NCBI RefSeq assembly: GCF_028745735.1
Contig: NZ_JAQZSM010000010.1
Span: 62,001-126,000, forward strand
DNA length: 64,000 bases
Reading direction: 5' to 3'
Origin: Roseinatronobacter alkalisoli
GTDB taxonomy: Bacteria > Pseudomonadota > Alphaproteobacteria > Rhodobacterales > Rhodobacteraceae
Shown: positions 9,739 through 17,511 of the stretch, in pieces
Layout: each line of letters opens with the position of its first letter
Numbering within the stretch: the stretch's first letter is position 1
Notes under the pieces: model-generated
The model's input: only the letters and a program-made list of their open reading frames with translations
The model's database searches: none
Told to the model about the DNA's origin: nothing
Translations under genes and position numbers: made by a program

Positions 9739-10065
9739 TTGGACAAACGTAACGCAAAATATCATCTGGGTCAGGTTGTGCGCCATCGTAAGCACCCGTT
9801 TCGCGGGGTCATCTTTGATGTCGATCCTGCATTTTCAAATACTGAAGAATGGTACGACGCCATCCCCGAAGAAAGCCGGCCCCACAGGGATCAGCCTTTT
9901 TACCACTTGCTGGCGGAAAACGATGAGAGCTTTTACGTCGCATATGTGTCCGAACAAAACCTTGTGCTGGATGATTCAGGGCAGCCGCTGGAACATCCGG
10001 ACCTTCATGAATTGTTTGGGGATTTCCGCGAAGGCAGTTACCCGCTTCAGATTCACATGAATTAG
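9739..10065 (+). CDS. hspQ: Heat shock protein HspQ (YccV-like)
   Basis: A small protein of the YccV/hemimethylated-DNA-binding domain family. HspQ is a heat-shock protein and an adaptor or specificity factor of the Lon protease in enterobacteria. The conserved core KYHLGQVVRHRKHPFRGVIFDVDP and the tail PFYHLLAENDES..YVAYVSEQNL are present. I chose the TTG start at LDKRNAKYHLGQ because GGAGG lies six bases before it and it gives 108 residues, close to the family's roughly 105. An in-frame ATG at 9691 would add 16 residues. No clear sigma-32 promoter was found upstream. Confidence 0.85.
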   Translation: MDKRNAKYHLGQVVRHRKHPFRGVIFDVDPAFSNTEEWYDAIPEESRPHRDQPFYHLLAENDESFYVAYVSEQNLVLDDSGQPLEHPDLHELFGDFREGSYPLQIHMN

Positions 10066-10180
10066 GGCAGCCCCGCGTGTTCATTCGCATTTGTCCCAAC
10101 CTGATCGCCTGATTGCCCACATTCGGATGCAGAACGCCGCTTTCAGGTTTGTCATGCGCATGCTCCCAAACATACGTCAC

Positions 10181-10206
10181 ACAAAACCGGTTTCGCTTTG
10201 TTTTGT
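10181..10206. terminator. Weak terminator-like inverted repeat between convergent hspQ and the anti-sigma kinase gene
   Basis: ACAAAAC and GTTTTGT arms, seven perfect pairs, around a 13-base spacer, in the 149-base gap where two genes converge. The stem is AT-rich, so its strength is doubtful. Confidence 0.25.
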
Positions 10207-10214
10207 AACATGCG

Positions 10215-10670
10215 CTAGGCATTCTGGCTGCAGGATTGGCAATTGACATCGCCCGCGCGCTGCCCGGCAATACGAAACTGCAGGATGTTCTGTTCCCCCA
10301 TACGCGTATATGTCAGATCCCGCGTCAGAGCCCTGATCAGAAACCAGCCATAGCCCCCTTCGCTCAGGCTGTCCGGGGCGGGCAGGGTATTTCCCAGTGT
10401 TGCCGGGTCAAACGCGGCACCGTAATCACGAAGCATACAGACCACACCACAATCCGAGACGGATAATTGCAGACAAACCCGGCCATGGCAGTCGCCGTAG
10501 CCATGGCGCGCAATATTACTGAGGGCTTCTGCAAGCACCAACGTCAGATCATCATGCACTTGCGCGTGGACGGGGTTTGACCTGAGAAAGATGTCGACCT
10601 CCTCAAGCAGCGCCCTGAACCTGGGCAGGCTGCTTTCATCTTCAAGCACAAGCATCCTGATGGTATCCAT
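10215..10670 (-). CDS. Anti-sigma factor-type serine kinase (RsbW/SpoIIAB-like ATPase)
   Basis: A GHKL-type ATP-binding protein of about 151 residues. The N-box LAEALSNIARHGYG and the G-box EGGYGWFLIRAL are clear, as in the RsbW/SpoIIAB kinases that bind a sigma factor and phosphorylate a STAS-domain antagonist. The STAS partner lies immediately upstream in the same operon. The cysteine-rich tail (NCQSCSQNA) is unusual. The start is ambiguous: a 19-bp tandem duplication covers the region with two extra ATGs. I chose MDTIRMLVLED because an AGGAGA precedes it, but ATGs at 10715 and 10733 are in frame. The controlled sigma factor is not in the window. Confidence 0.85.
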   Translation of the reverse strand: MDTIRMLVLEDESSLPRFRALLEEVDIFLRSNPVHAQVHDDLTLVLAEALSNIARHGYGDCHGRVCLQLSVSDCGVVCMLRDYGAAFDPATLGNTLPAPDSLSEGGYGWFLIRALTRDLTYTRMGEQNILQFRIAGQRAGDVNCQSCSQNA

Positions 10671-10678
10671 AATCCGCT

Positions 10679-10716
10679 GGTTCTCCTGTCGTGCATAGGT
10701 TCTCTTGTCGTGCATA
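10679..10716. repeat. 19-bp tandem duplication at the start of the anti-sigma kinase gene
   Basis: GGTTCTCCTGTCGTGCATA is followed directly by GGTTCTCTTGTCGTGCATA, two 19-base copies with one mismatch. On the coding (minus) strand each copy carries an ATG and an AGAGAACC/GGAGAACC ribosome-site-like stretch. Because 19 is not a multiple of three, gain or loss of a copy would shift the frame of any start placed upstream of it. Confidence 0.9.
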
Positions 10717-10744
10717 TGGGGTGTTTGCCCCATCCGGTACGACC

Positions 10745-11086
10745 CTATTCCGCTGCAGACAGGTCGCGCATTTGCGGAAGTTCGTCATGAATGCGAAAGA
10801 CAGTGTCCATTCTGGTCAGACGAAACACCTTCATCACACCCACACTTGGCGCAGCAAGTTCCAGTGGCCGTTCCGCCCCCAGCAGTTTCATCGCGCCGAC
10901 AATGGCCCCAAGCCCGCTGCTGTCCATGAATTCGACATTTGATAATCCCAGAATCACGGGGCTTCCGGGATGTGCTGTCGCGCTGCGGATCGCATCCTTG
11001 AACGCAAGTGCGACGGCTGCATCAAGGCGGGTTTCCAGCACATCAATGACCAAGGCCCCCGCTGATTGCCCTATTGAGAGTTGCAT
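10745..11086 (-). CDS. STAS-domain anti-sigma factor antagonist
   Basis: A 113-residue single STAS domain of the SpoIIAA/RsbV type. The phosphorylatable serine motif VEFMDSSGLGAIVGA is intact at residues 51-65. In the family the unphosphorylated form binds the anti-sigma kinase and frees the sigma factor; phosphorylation reverses this. The kinase gene follows in the same operon. The start MQLSIGQS is preceded by AAGGAAGCAGG, and the open frame extends 15 codons further. It diverges from the thiolase gene, so both promoters lie in the 90-base gap. No phosphatase (RsbU/SpoIIE) or sigma gene is adjacent. Confidence 0.9.
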   Translation of the reverse strand: MQLSIGQSAGALVIDVLETRLDAAVALAFKDAIRSATAHPGSPVILGLSNVEFMDSSGLGAIVGAMKLLGAERPLELAAPSVGVMKVFRLTRMDTVFRIHDELPQMRDLSAAE

Positions 11087-11176
11087 GTAACCTGCTTCCT
11101 TTTCATTGCCTATGGCAAGCATAGGCGGCAAAGATTACCAGGAAGTTGCAACGCATATGTGATCAGGGGGAGGAAT

Positions 11177-12355
11177 ATGGAAAAAGTGGCAATTCTGGGG
11201 GCCGCGCGCACGGCTATGGGCGGGCTGCAAGGGGTGCTCAGTACCGTATCAGCGGCAGAACTGGGCGGCGCAGCCATTTCCGGCGCACTGAAGGATGCAG
11301 GCATCGGCCCGACACATATCGAAGAACTGCTGATGGGCTGTGTCCTGCCTGCAGGGCAGGGACAGGCCCCGGCGCGGCAGGCCGGGTTTGCCGCCGGGTT
11401 GTCACAGGATGTGCCCGCAACAACACTGAACAAGATGTGTGGATCAGGCATGAAGGCCGCAATGATTGCCCATGATCAGATCGCGCTGGGGCAGTCGGGC
11501 GCTGTGATTGCCGGCGGCATGGAAAGCATGAGCCTTGCGCCCTACCTGCTGCCGAAAATGCGGGTGGGCGCGCGACTGGGGCACGGGCAGGTGATTGACC
11601 ACATGTTCCTTGACGGGCTGGAAGACGCCTATGACAAGGGCCGCCTGATGGGCAGTTTTGCCGAAGATTGCGCCGGGCATTACGGATTTACCCGCGAAGA
11701 CCAGGATAAATACGCGCTGGAATCACTGTCGAATGCACTGTCAGCCATGGATAGCGGCGCGTTCGCGCGTGAACTCACGCCCGTTTCCGTGGCAACCCGC
11801 AAAGGCGATACATTGGTTTGCGAAGATGAACAGCCCCGGTCCGCCCGCCCCGACAAGATACCCCATCTGAAACCGGCATTCCGCAAGGATGGCACAGTGA
11901 CGGCGGCAAATTCGTCCAGCATATCAGATGGTGCAGCGGCTTTGGTGCTGGCATCTGGCAACACCGCAGAGGCATTAGGCGTTGCGCCGCGCGGCTGGAT
12001 CTGCGGCCATGCCAGCCATGCGCAGGAACCGGGCTGGTTCACAACCGCGCCCGTCCCTGCGGCGCGCAAATTGCTGGACCGGCTGGGTTGGCAGGTATCG
12101 GATGTGGACCTGTGGGAAGTGAATGAAGCCTTTGCCGTGGTTCCCATGGCCTTCATGCGCGAGATGGGATTGCCGCGCGATGTGGTCAATGTGAATGGCG
12201 GGGCCTGCGCGCTTGGTCACCCGATCGGCGCGTCAGGCGCGCGTATCATGGTCACGCTGCTGAACGCGCTGGAACGTCACGGGTTGAAGCGCGGGATTGC
12301 GGCAATCTGTATCGGCGGTGGCGAAGGGACTGCGATTGCCATTGAGCGCGGGTAG
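11177..12355 (+). CDS. Acetyl-CoA C-acyltransferase (thiolase)
   Basis: A second thiolase of 392 residues, clearly distinct from phaA. Catalytic residues are present: Cys88 in LNKMCGSGMKA, the VNEAFAV loop, His in [11 protein letters not shown] and Cys in ICIGGGEGTAIA. It could act in fatty-acid beta-oxidation or in amino-acid/ketone-body degradation. The sequence does not fix chain-length preference and no partner dehydrogenase or hydratase is adjacent. GGGGGAGGA precedes the ATG. It is followed after about 100 bases of GC-rich, hairpin-forming sequence by the methionine sulfoxide reductase gene. Confidence 0.9.
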   Translation: MEKVAILGAARTAMGGLQGVLSTVSAAELGGAAISGALKDAGIGPTHIEELLMGCVLPAGQGQAPARQAGFAAGLSQDVPATTLNKMCGSGMKAAMIAHDQIALGQSGAVIAGGMESMSLAPYLLPKMRVGARLGHGQVIDHMFLDGLEDAYDKGRLMGSFAEDCAGHYGFTREDQDKYALESLSNALSAMDSGAFARELTPVSVATRKGDTLVCEDEQPRSARPDKIPHLKPAFRKDGTVTAANSSSISDGAAALVLASGNTAEALGVAPRGWICGHASHAQEPGWFTTAPVPAARKLLDRLGWQVSDVDLWEVNEAFAVVPMAFMREMGLPRDVVNVNGGACALGHPIGASGARIMVTLLNALERHGLKRGIAAICIGGGEGTAIAIERG

Positions 12356-12453
12356 GGTAGCAAAAGGGGGCGCCCTTGCCCCCCATCGAGGGGGGACGCG
12401 GGCGCGAAGCATAGGGCTGCGCCCTTGCTTCATCTTATTGGAAAGGCCGGATA

Positions 12454-12912
12454 ATGCAGGATTACGAAGCGCTTTCGCAACGCATCTTTGCGCTGACGGA
12501 AGGTGAAACCGATACCGTTGCGCTGATGGCAACCATCGCCTGCGAGGTGCATCACAGTGACGACCGGTTCAACTGGACGGGGTTCTACCGTGTCACAGCG
12601 CCCGGAATGCTGAAGATCGGTCCCTATCAGGGGGGACATGGCTGCCTGGTCATTCCGTTTTCACGCGGGGTTTGCGGGGCCTGCGCCCGCAGCGGGCAGG
12701 CGCAGCTTGTCGCGGATGTTCACGCCGTCGCGGACCATATCGCATGCTCCCACAGCACGCGGTCCGAACTTGTCCTGCCCGTCCATAACCGCGATGGGGA
12801 ACTTATCGCCGTGTTCGACATTGACAGTGACCAGCCCGACGCCTTTAGCTGCGCTGACAGGGACGGGTTGCAAGCCATCCTCGACAGGGTATTCGCACAG
12901 GATCTGACATGA
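12454..12912 (+). CDS. msrC: Free methionine-(R)-sulfoxide reductase (GAF domain)
   Basis: A 152-residue stand-alone GAF-domain protein of the fRMsr family, which reduces free L-methionine-(R)-sulfoxide in the cytosol. The family motifs are visible: NWTGFY, GCLVIPFSRGVCGAC and DVH...HIACSH..RSELVLPV. Cys64, Cys74 and Cys98 are spaced 10 and 24 apart, the same spacing I recall for Cys84, Cys94 and Cys118 of the E. coli enzyme, so the reductase chemistry should be intact. GGAAAGG lies before the ATG. Its stop overlaps the start of the next gene by four bases (ATGA), so the two are co-translated. Confidence 0.9.
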   Translation: MQDYEALSQRIFALTEGETDTVALMATIACEVHHSDDRFNWTGFYRVTAPGMLKIGPYQGGHGCLVIPFSRGVCGACARSGQAQLVADVHAVADHIACSHSTRSELVLPVHNRDGELIAVFDIDSDQPDAFSCADRDGLQAILDRVFAQDLT

Positions 12913-13952
12913 CACATCTTTGGGTTCGCGCCGAACAGCGCCCGCAGGAAGAACGTGTGGGCATAACACCCGAAGGCGTTGCCGCCCTGATTGCGCGCGG
13001 CTTTCAAGTAACGATAGAGGACAGCCCTTGCCGCGCCCTGCCCTTTGCCCCCTATCTGGAGGCAGGCGCCGAGGCTGCGCCCTATGGCAGTTGGCCCGAT
13101 GCCCCGGAGGATGCCATCATTTTCGGATTGAAAGAGCTGCCAGAGGATGACAGCCCGCTACGCCACCGTCACATCATGTTCGGCCATGCATTCAAGGGCC
13201 AGCCCGCAGGCCAGCGCCTGCTGGCGCGGTTTCGCGCGGGCGGGGGCGTATTGTATGATCTGGAATACCTGACGAATGATCAGGGCCGCCGCGTGGTGGC
13301 ATTCGGCTACTGGGCGGGATATGCAGGTGCGGCAGTGTCGCTTCTGGCATTTGCAGCGCAGGCGCGCGGGGACATATGCCCGCCCGTTGCGCGCTTTGCC
13401 GACCGGCACACCATGGCCCATGCGGTTGCCGAAGCCCTGTCAGGGCTGGCGGCGCCGCGCGTGCTGATCATCGGGGCGTTGGGGCGTGTGGGAACGGGTG
13501 CCGCTGATCTTTGCGCTGCCGCTGGCGCCACGACCACCCGCTGGGACATGGCGGAAACCGCGCATGGCGGACCATTCCCCGAAGTGCTGGCGCATGATGT
13601 GTTTCTGAACTGCATTCTGGCCAGCCCCGGCACGCCGGTTTTCGTGACTGCCGATGCGGTCACATCACCACGCGCGCTGCGCGTCATCGGCGATATTGCC
13701 TGCGATCCGACATCGGAATTTTCGCCGGTCAAGGTTTATGACCGGGTGACGGATTGGGAAAACCCCGTGCTTCGGGTGGCGACGGATCCGGTTCTGGATG
13801 TGATGGCAATTGATAATCTGCCGTCACTTCTGCCGGTCGAGTCCTCCCATGATTTTGCAGCGCAGCTTCTGCCCCATCTGCTGGGTCTGGATGACCTTAG
13901 CGCGGGGGTATGGGGTCGGGCAGGGGCGGTGTTCGAACAGCATCGCGCATGA
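12909..13952 (+). CDS. Saccharopine dehydrogenase (NAD+, L-lysine-forming type)
   Basis: 347 residues with the two-domain alanine dehydrogenase/PNT-like fold. The N-terminal WVRAEQRPQEERVGITPEGVAALIARG is typical of LYS1-type saccharopine dehydrogenase, and VLIIGALGRVGTGAADL is the Rossmann loop. DIACDPTSEFSPVKVYDRVTDWENP and AIDNLPSLLPVESS are also family signatures. The fungal enzyme makes lysine from saccharopine; in bacteria without the aminoadipate route the role is more likely lysine degradation or saccharopine handling, which I infer. It overlaps msrC by four bases and, at its 3' end, the convergent transporter gene by 56 bases. Confidence 0.88.
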   Translation: MTHLWVRAEQRPQEERVGITPEGVAALIARGFQVTIEDSPCRALPFAPYLEAGAEAAPYGSWPDAPEDAIIFGLKELPEDDSPLRHRHIMFGHAFKGQPAGQRLLARFRAGGGVLYDLEYLTNDQGRRVVAFGYWAGYAGAAVSLLAFAAQARGDICPPVARFADRHTMAHAVAEALSGLAAPRVLIIGALGRVGTGAADLCAAAGATTTRWDMAETAHGGPFPEVLAHDVFLNCILASPGTPVFVTADAVTSPRALRVIGDIACDPTSEFSPVKVYDRVTDWENPVLRVATDPVLDVMAIDNLPSLLPVESSHDFAAQLLPHLLGLDDLSAGVWGRAGAVFEQHRA

Positions 13953-14814
13953 CCACCCGCGCCCGTTGCACTGCCAGAATACCGGCCATGATGACCACGA
14001 CACCGATGATGTCATACAGGCCCAGCGATTCTGACAACAGGACTGCGGCCACGGCCACGCCGAAAAACGGGTTCAGGAAGTGATAGGTCGCGGCCCTGAC
14101 CGCACCAATCCGCGCAACCAGCAGAAACCAGACCCATGTCGCGGCCAGACCGGGCACCAGCACCGTATAGCTGAAAGCGCCCGCCAATTGCCATGTCCAG
14201 TTGACCTCAAAACTCTCAAATGCCAGCGCGGGGCCGATCAGGATCGCCGCGCCCACCAGCATTTGCAGGCCCACAATCATCAGCAGATTGCCCCCGCTGG
14301 CAGATGCACCCCGCACCGACAGGGTGGCAACCGTCAAGGCAACCACACCCGCCACGCATAATATCAGGCCAAACAGATCAACCCCGCCGGACAGACGCGC
14401 GCCCATGATGATGGCAACACCGGCAAACCCCGCAAACAGCCCCACCACCGCCAGCGGTCGCAACCGCTCGCCCAGTACCAGCCAGCTTGCCAGCGCCACC
14501 AGAAGCGGCATGGTTGATGCGATAATGGCGGCAAGCGAGGCTTCAATCGTCTGCATCGCGATGAAATTCAGCCCCAGATACAGCGCATTCTGCGACAGCC
14601 CGAAAATGAATGTCGCGCGCCATTGCGCAGGCGTCAGATGCCAGCTTTGGCCCAGCGCGCGCGCGATGGCTATGCCGATCAACCCCGACAATAGAAACCG
14701 CAGCGACAGCGCCAGCATGGGCGGCGCATCAGCAACGATCATCCGCGCGGAGGTAAAAGCCGACGACCACATCAACGCGAAGGCCAGACCCATCAGAAGC
14801 GCACGTATATCCAA
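13897..14814 (-). CDS. EamA-family (DMT superfamily) transporter
   Basis: A polytopic inner-membrane protein with about ten hydrophobic helices in two EamA repeats, the fold of drug/metabolite transporters that export amino acids or other small molecules. MGLAFALMWSSAFTSAR and the YTVLVPGLAATWVWFLLVARIGAVRAA segment are typical. Substrate is unknown. I placed the start at a TTG (LDIRALLMG) because AAAGGGG lies just upstream. A GTG at 14835 and an ATG at 14793 are alternatives. The 3' end overlaps the convergent saccharopine dehydrogenase gene, so the hydrophilic tail RTPPLPDPIPPR is coded opposite another gene. Confidence 0.85.
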   Translation of the reverse strand: MDIRALLMGLAFALMWSSAFTSARMIVADAPPMLALSLRFLLSGLIGIAIARALGQSWHLTPAQWRATFIFGLSQNALYLGLNFIAMQTIEASLAAIIASTMPLLVALASWLVLGERLRPLAVVGLFAGFAGVAIIMGARLSGGVDLFGLILCVAGVVALTVATLSVRGASASGGNLLMIVGLQMLVGAAILIGPALAFESFEVNWTWQLAGAFSYTVLVPGLAATWVWFLLVARIGAVRAATYHFLNPFFGVAVAAVLLSESLGLYDIIGVVVIMAGILAVQRARVVMRDAVRTPPLPDPIPPR

Positions 14815-14911
14815 AACCGGCCCCTTTCGCTGCACATGTGAAGCGATAACGCGATTTTGCGGCAAATGCCAGCGCAGGAATGCCCCCGCTGGCATCGGAC
14901 GGGGAATCTGC

Positions 14912-15676
14912 TTATTTCGGGGGCAGGCGCGTCGCCCCGTCCAGCCGGATGGTAGTGCCGTTCAGATAGGGGTTTTCAATGATCTGCGCGACCATCAGCG
15001 CATATTCCGCCGGATCGCCCAGCCGCGCGGGAAAGGGAATATTTGCCGTAATCGCAGCAGTAGTTTCTTCGGGCAGGGTTTCCATCATCGGGGTGCGGAA
15101 CAGTCCCGGTGCAATTGCCATGCAGCGAATGCCTGAACGCGCAAAATCCCGCGCAGCAGGCAGGCACAGTGCGGAAATGCCGCCCTTGGATGCAGCATAG
15201 GCCGCCTGGCCCACCTGCCCGTCCTGCCATGCCGCCGAGGATGTATTGATAACCACACCGCGTTCGCCGCCCGTCAGCGGGTCCAGCGCCTGCATGACCG
15301 CCGCACCATGGGCCATGACGTTGAATGACCCGATAAGGTTCACGCGGATCACCCGTTCAAACAGATCGGTCGAAGGGGTGCCGTCACGATTCACAACCCG
15401 CGCGGCCAGCCCGATACCCGCGCAATTTACCACCGCGCGCAATTGCCCGCCCGCATCCTCCACTGCCTGCGCGATATTTTCGCCGACCTGCGCGGCATCG
15501 GACACATCCACCTGATAGGCGCGGCCACCTGTTTCGGCCGCGACGGCCGCACCACGCGCCATATCGAAATCGAAAATCGCCACTTCTGCGCCCAGCGCCG
15601 CCAGATGGCGCGCTGTTGCCGCGCCCAGCCCACTGCCGCCACCTGTGACAATGGCCAGATGCCCCTTGATCTGCAT
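14912..15676 (-). CDS. SDR oxidoreductase, 3-hydroxyacyl-CoA dehydrogenase type II-like
   Basis: A 254-residue classical short-chain dehydrogenase. The NAD loop is VTGGGSGLGAATARHL, the acidic residue after the second strand (FDFDMARG) predicts NAD rather than NADP, and the catalytic set is NTSS...YAASK. The insert with DPLTGGERGVVINTSS and the APGLFRTPMMETLPEE loop resemble HSD10/3-hydroxy-2-methylbutyryl-CoA dehydrogenases, which act in isoleucine and branched fatty-acid breakdown. The substrate assignment is by resemblance only. A GGAGGAGG-like site precedes the ATG. It is transcribed towards the transporter gene, about 100 bases away. Confidence 0.85.
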   Translation of the reverse strand: MQIKGHLAIVTGGGSGLGAATARHLAALGAEVAIFDFDMARGAAVAAETGGRAYQVDVSDAAQVGENIAQAVEDAGGQLRAVVNCAGIGLAARVVNRDGTPSTDLFERVIRVNLIGSFNVMAHGAAVMQALDPLTGGERGVVINTSSAAWQDGQVGQAAYAASKGGISALCLPAARDFARSGIRCMAIAPGLFRTPMMETLPEETTAAITANIPFPARLGDPAEYALMVAQIIENPYLNGTTIRLDGATRLPPK

Positions 15677-15793
15677 ATGCGTTCCTCCTCCTGCCTGAAT
15701 GCATCAGGTTATGCCGCGCGCCGCACCCGCTGCCAAGCCCCGCTTGCCTGTTTGCCTGCCCTGTCCTATGTCTGACCAAAGCAAGAGGATCCC

Positions 15794-16384
15794 ATGCCCC
15801 CACCCCGCGCCTGGCAAAGAATGCTGTCTGGCCGCAGGCTTGACCTGCTGGACCCGACACCTGTTGACATTGAAATCGAAGACATCGCCCATGGCCTTGC
15901 CTTCGTTGCGCGCTGGAACGGCCAGACGCGCGGTGACTGGCCCTATTCCGTGGCGGAACATTCGCTTCTGGTCGAAGAAATATTTACCCGCAGCACGTCC
16001 AAGCCGGAACCGCGCTGGCAGCTTGCGGCCTTGCTGCATGATGCGCCTGAATATGTCATCGGGGACATGATTTCGCCGGTCAAAGCCGCTGTCGGCCCCG
16101 GCTATGGCGCGCTGGATGACCGGCTGACTGCGGCGATTCATATCCGCTTTGGCCTGCCCGCGACGCTACCCGCGCCGGTAAAGCGCAGGATCAAGGCTGC
16201 AGACAAGCTGTCGGCATGGGTGGAGGCAACGCAGATCGCAGGCTTTTCCGTGACTGAAGCAAACCGCTTCTTCGGCCGCGCCGACCCCCATCTGGCCAAC
16301 GGGTTGCAATTGCATCTGCGCCCCCCGACCAGAACGCGCGCCGCCTATATTGCCCGGTTTGAAACCCTGCTTGCCGCGCTTTGA
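15794..16384 (+). CDS. HD-domain phosphohydrolase (YfbR/5'-nucleotidase-like)
   Basis: A 196-residue HD-superfamily metal hydrolase. The metal ligands are visible as EHSLLV (first His) and LLHDAPEYVIGD (HD pair), with a further DDRL downstream. The arrangement VAEHS...ALLHDAPE resembles the YfbR deoxyribonucleotide 5'-nucleotidases and related phosphohydrolases. The exact substrate cannot be told. It is followed 29 bases later by hemF on the same strand. Confidence 0.8.
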   Translation: MPPPRAWQRMLSGRRLDLLDPTPVDIEIEDIAHGLAFVARWNGQTRGDWPYSVAEHSLLVEEIFTRSTSKPEPRWQLAALLHDAPEYVIGDMISPVKAAVGPGYGALDDRLTAAIHIRFGLPATLPAPVKRRIKAADKLSAWVEATQIAGFSVTEANRFFGRADPHLANGLQLHLRPPTRTRAAYIARFETLLAAL

Positions 16385-16413
16385 TTTCCCGCAATACCCC
16401 CAAAGGACGCGCC

Positions 16414-17307
16414 ATGACTGACACGTTTGACACCCGCAAATCCGTTGCCGCCGCGTGGTTTCGTGAATTACGCGACCAGATTGTTGCCGCCTTTGAAGTG
16501 GTCGAGGATGGCCACACGACAGGCCCACTGTCAGACCGCGCGCCCGGGCGGTTTGAACTGCGCGAAACCACCCGCAGCGGGCCGGACGGACAGGATGCAG
16601 GCGGCGGCTTGATGAGCGTCATGCGCAATGGCCGCGTGTTCGAAAAAGTGGGGGTCAATGTATCGCAGGTCTATGGCCAGCTGGGCGAGGCTGCGCAGCG
16701 GTCCCTGACCGCACGCAAGGAAATTCCGGGGCTGGATGCCGACCCCCGTTTCTGGGCCAGCGGCATTTCCCTTGTCGCCCATATGCAGAACCCGCATGTC
16801 CCCGCTGTCCATATGAACACGCGCATGTTCTGGACACCGGGGGGCTGGTGGTTCGGGGGCGGCGCGGACCTGAACCCCTGCATCGAATATGCCGAAGATA
16901 CCGCCGATTTTCACCAGACCCTGAAAGGGTATTGCGACCCGCATGGCGTAGAATTGTATCCGCGCTTCAAGGAATGGGCGGATGAGTATTTCTTCATCCC
17001 CCATCGCAAACGCGCGCGCGGGGTGGGCGGCATTTTCTATGATGATTACTGCACAGGCGACTGGGGCGCTGATTTTGCCTTCACCCGCGATGTGGGCCGC
17101 GCCTTCCTGCCCGCGTTTCTGGCACAGGTGGAACGCCGCCGCAACATGGGCTGGTCCGATGCCGACAAGGAAACGCAGCTTATCCATCGCGGGCTGTATG
17201 CGGAATATAACCTTGTTTATGACCGGGGCACCAAATTCGGGCTGCAAACCGGCCATGACCCCGATGCCGTGCTGATGTCGCTGCCGCCCTTCGCGCGCTG
17301 GGTGTAG
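16414..17307 (+). CDS. hemF: Oxygen-dependent coproporphyrinogen III oxidase
   Basis: Converts coproporphyrinogen III to protoporphyrinogen IX by two oxidative decarboxylations, in haem synthesis under air. The 297 residues include the conserved blocks HMNTRMFW, WWFGGGADLNPC, IPHRKRARGVGGIFYDDY and EYNLVYDRGTKFGLQTG, all nearly invariant in HemF. The open frame begins 11 codons earlier at a TTG; MTDTFDTRKS follows AAAGGACGC and is the better start. The HD hydrolase gene lies just upstream. The later haem enzyme gene hemJ is in this window too. Confidence 0.97.
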   Translation: MTDTFDTRKSVAAAWFRELRDQIVAAFEVVEDGHTTGPLSDRAPGRFELRETTRSGPDGQDAGGGLMSVMRNGRVFEKVGVNVSQVYGQLGEAAQRSLTARKEIPGLDADPRFWASGISLVAHMQNPHVPAVHMNTRMFWTPGGWWFGGGADLNPCIEYAEDTADFHQTLKGYCDPHGVELYPRFKEWADEYFFIPHRKRARGVGGIFYDDYCTGDWGADFAFTRDVGRAFLPAFLAQVERRRNMGWSDADKETQLIHRGLYAEYNLVYDRGTKFGLQTGHDPDAVLMSLPPFARWV

Positions 17308-17397
17308 GGCATGTTGCGGGACTAAGCAGGAATCGGCTTTCCACTTATCAAGTCAGCAAAATCAATGGGTTACAGTAAGTTGCGGGGCAAAGACCGT

Positions 17398-17449
17398 AAA
17401 GCCGCGCCGTCGGCGGGCCGTCCCGCAGCCCACCGATGTCGCGGGCTTT
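17398..17449. repeat. Structured GC-rich element containing a dispersed 30-nt repeat, between hemF and dnaQ
   Basis: Outer arms AAAGCC-GCG and CGC-G-GGCTTT close a GC-rich stretch. The 30 bases at 17401-17430 match 27 of 30 bases at 62273-62302, and the 11-base core CGGCGGGCCGT recurs at 37818. It sits in the 204-base gap between two convergent genes and may act as a bidirectional terminator or be a REP-like element. Nothing else is seen in that gap. Confidence 0.5.
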
Positions 17450-17511
17450 ATCAATATTCCCGTGTCTGTTTCAGATCAGGAATATCCGCAAGCGCCCCGC
17501 ACCGGCCCGCC

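Noticed and set aside
9543-9746. A 67-codon minus-strand frame between phaA and hspQ
   Set aside because: No ribosome site and no family resemblance; it overlaps the hspQ start region.
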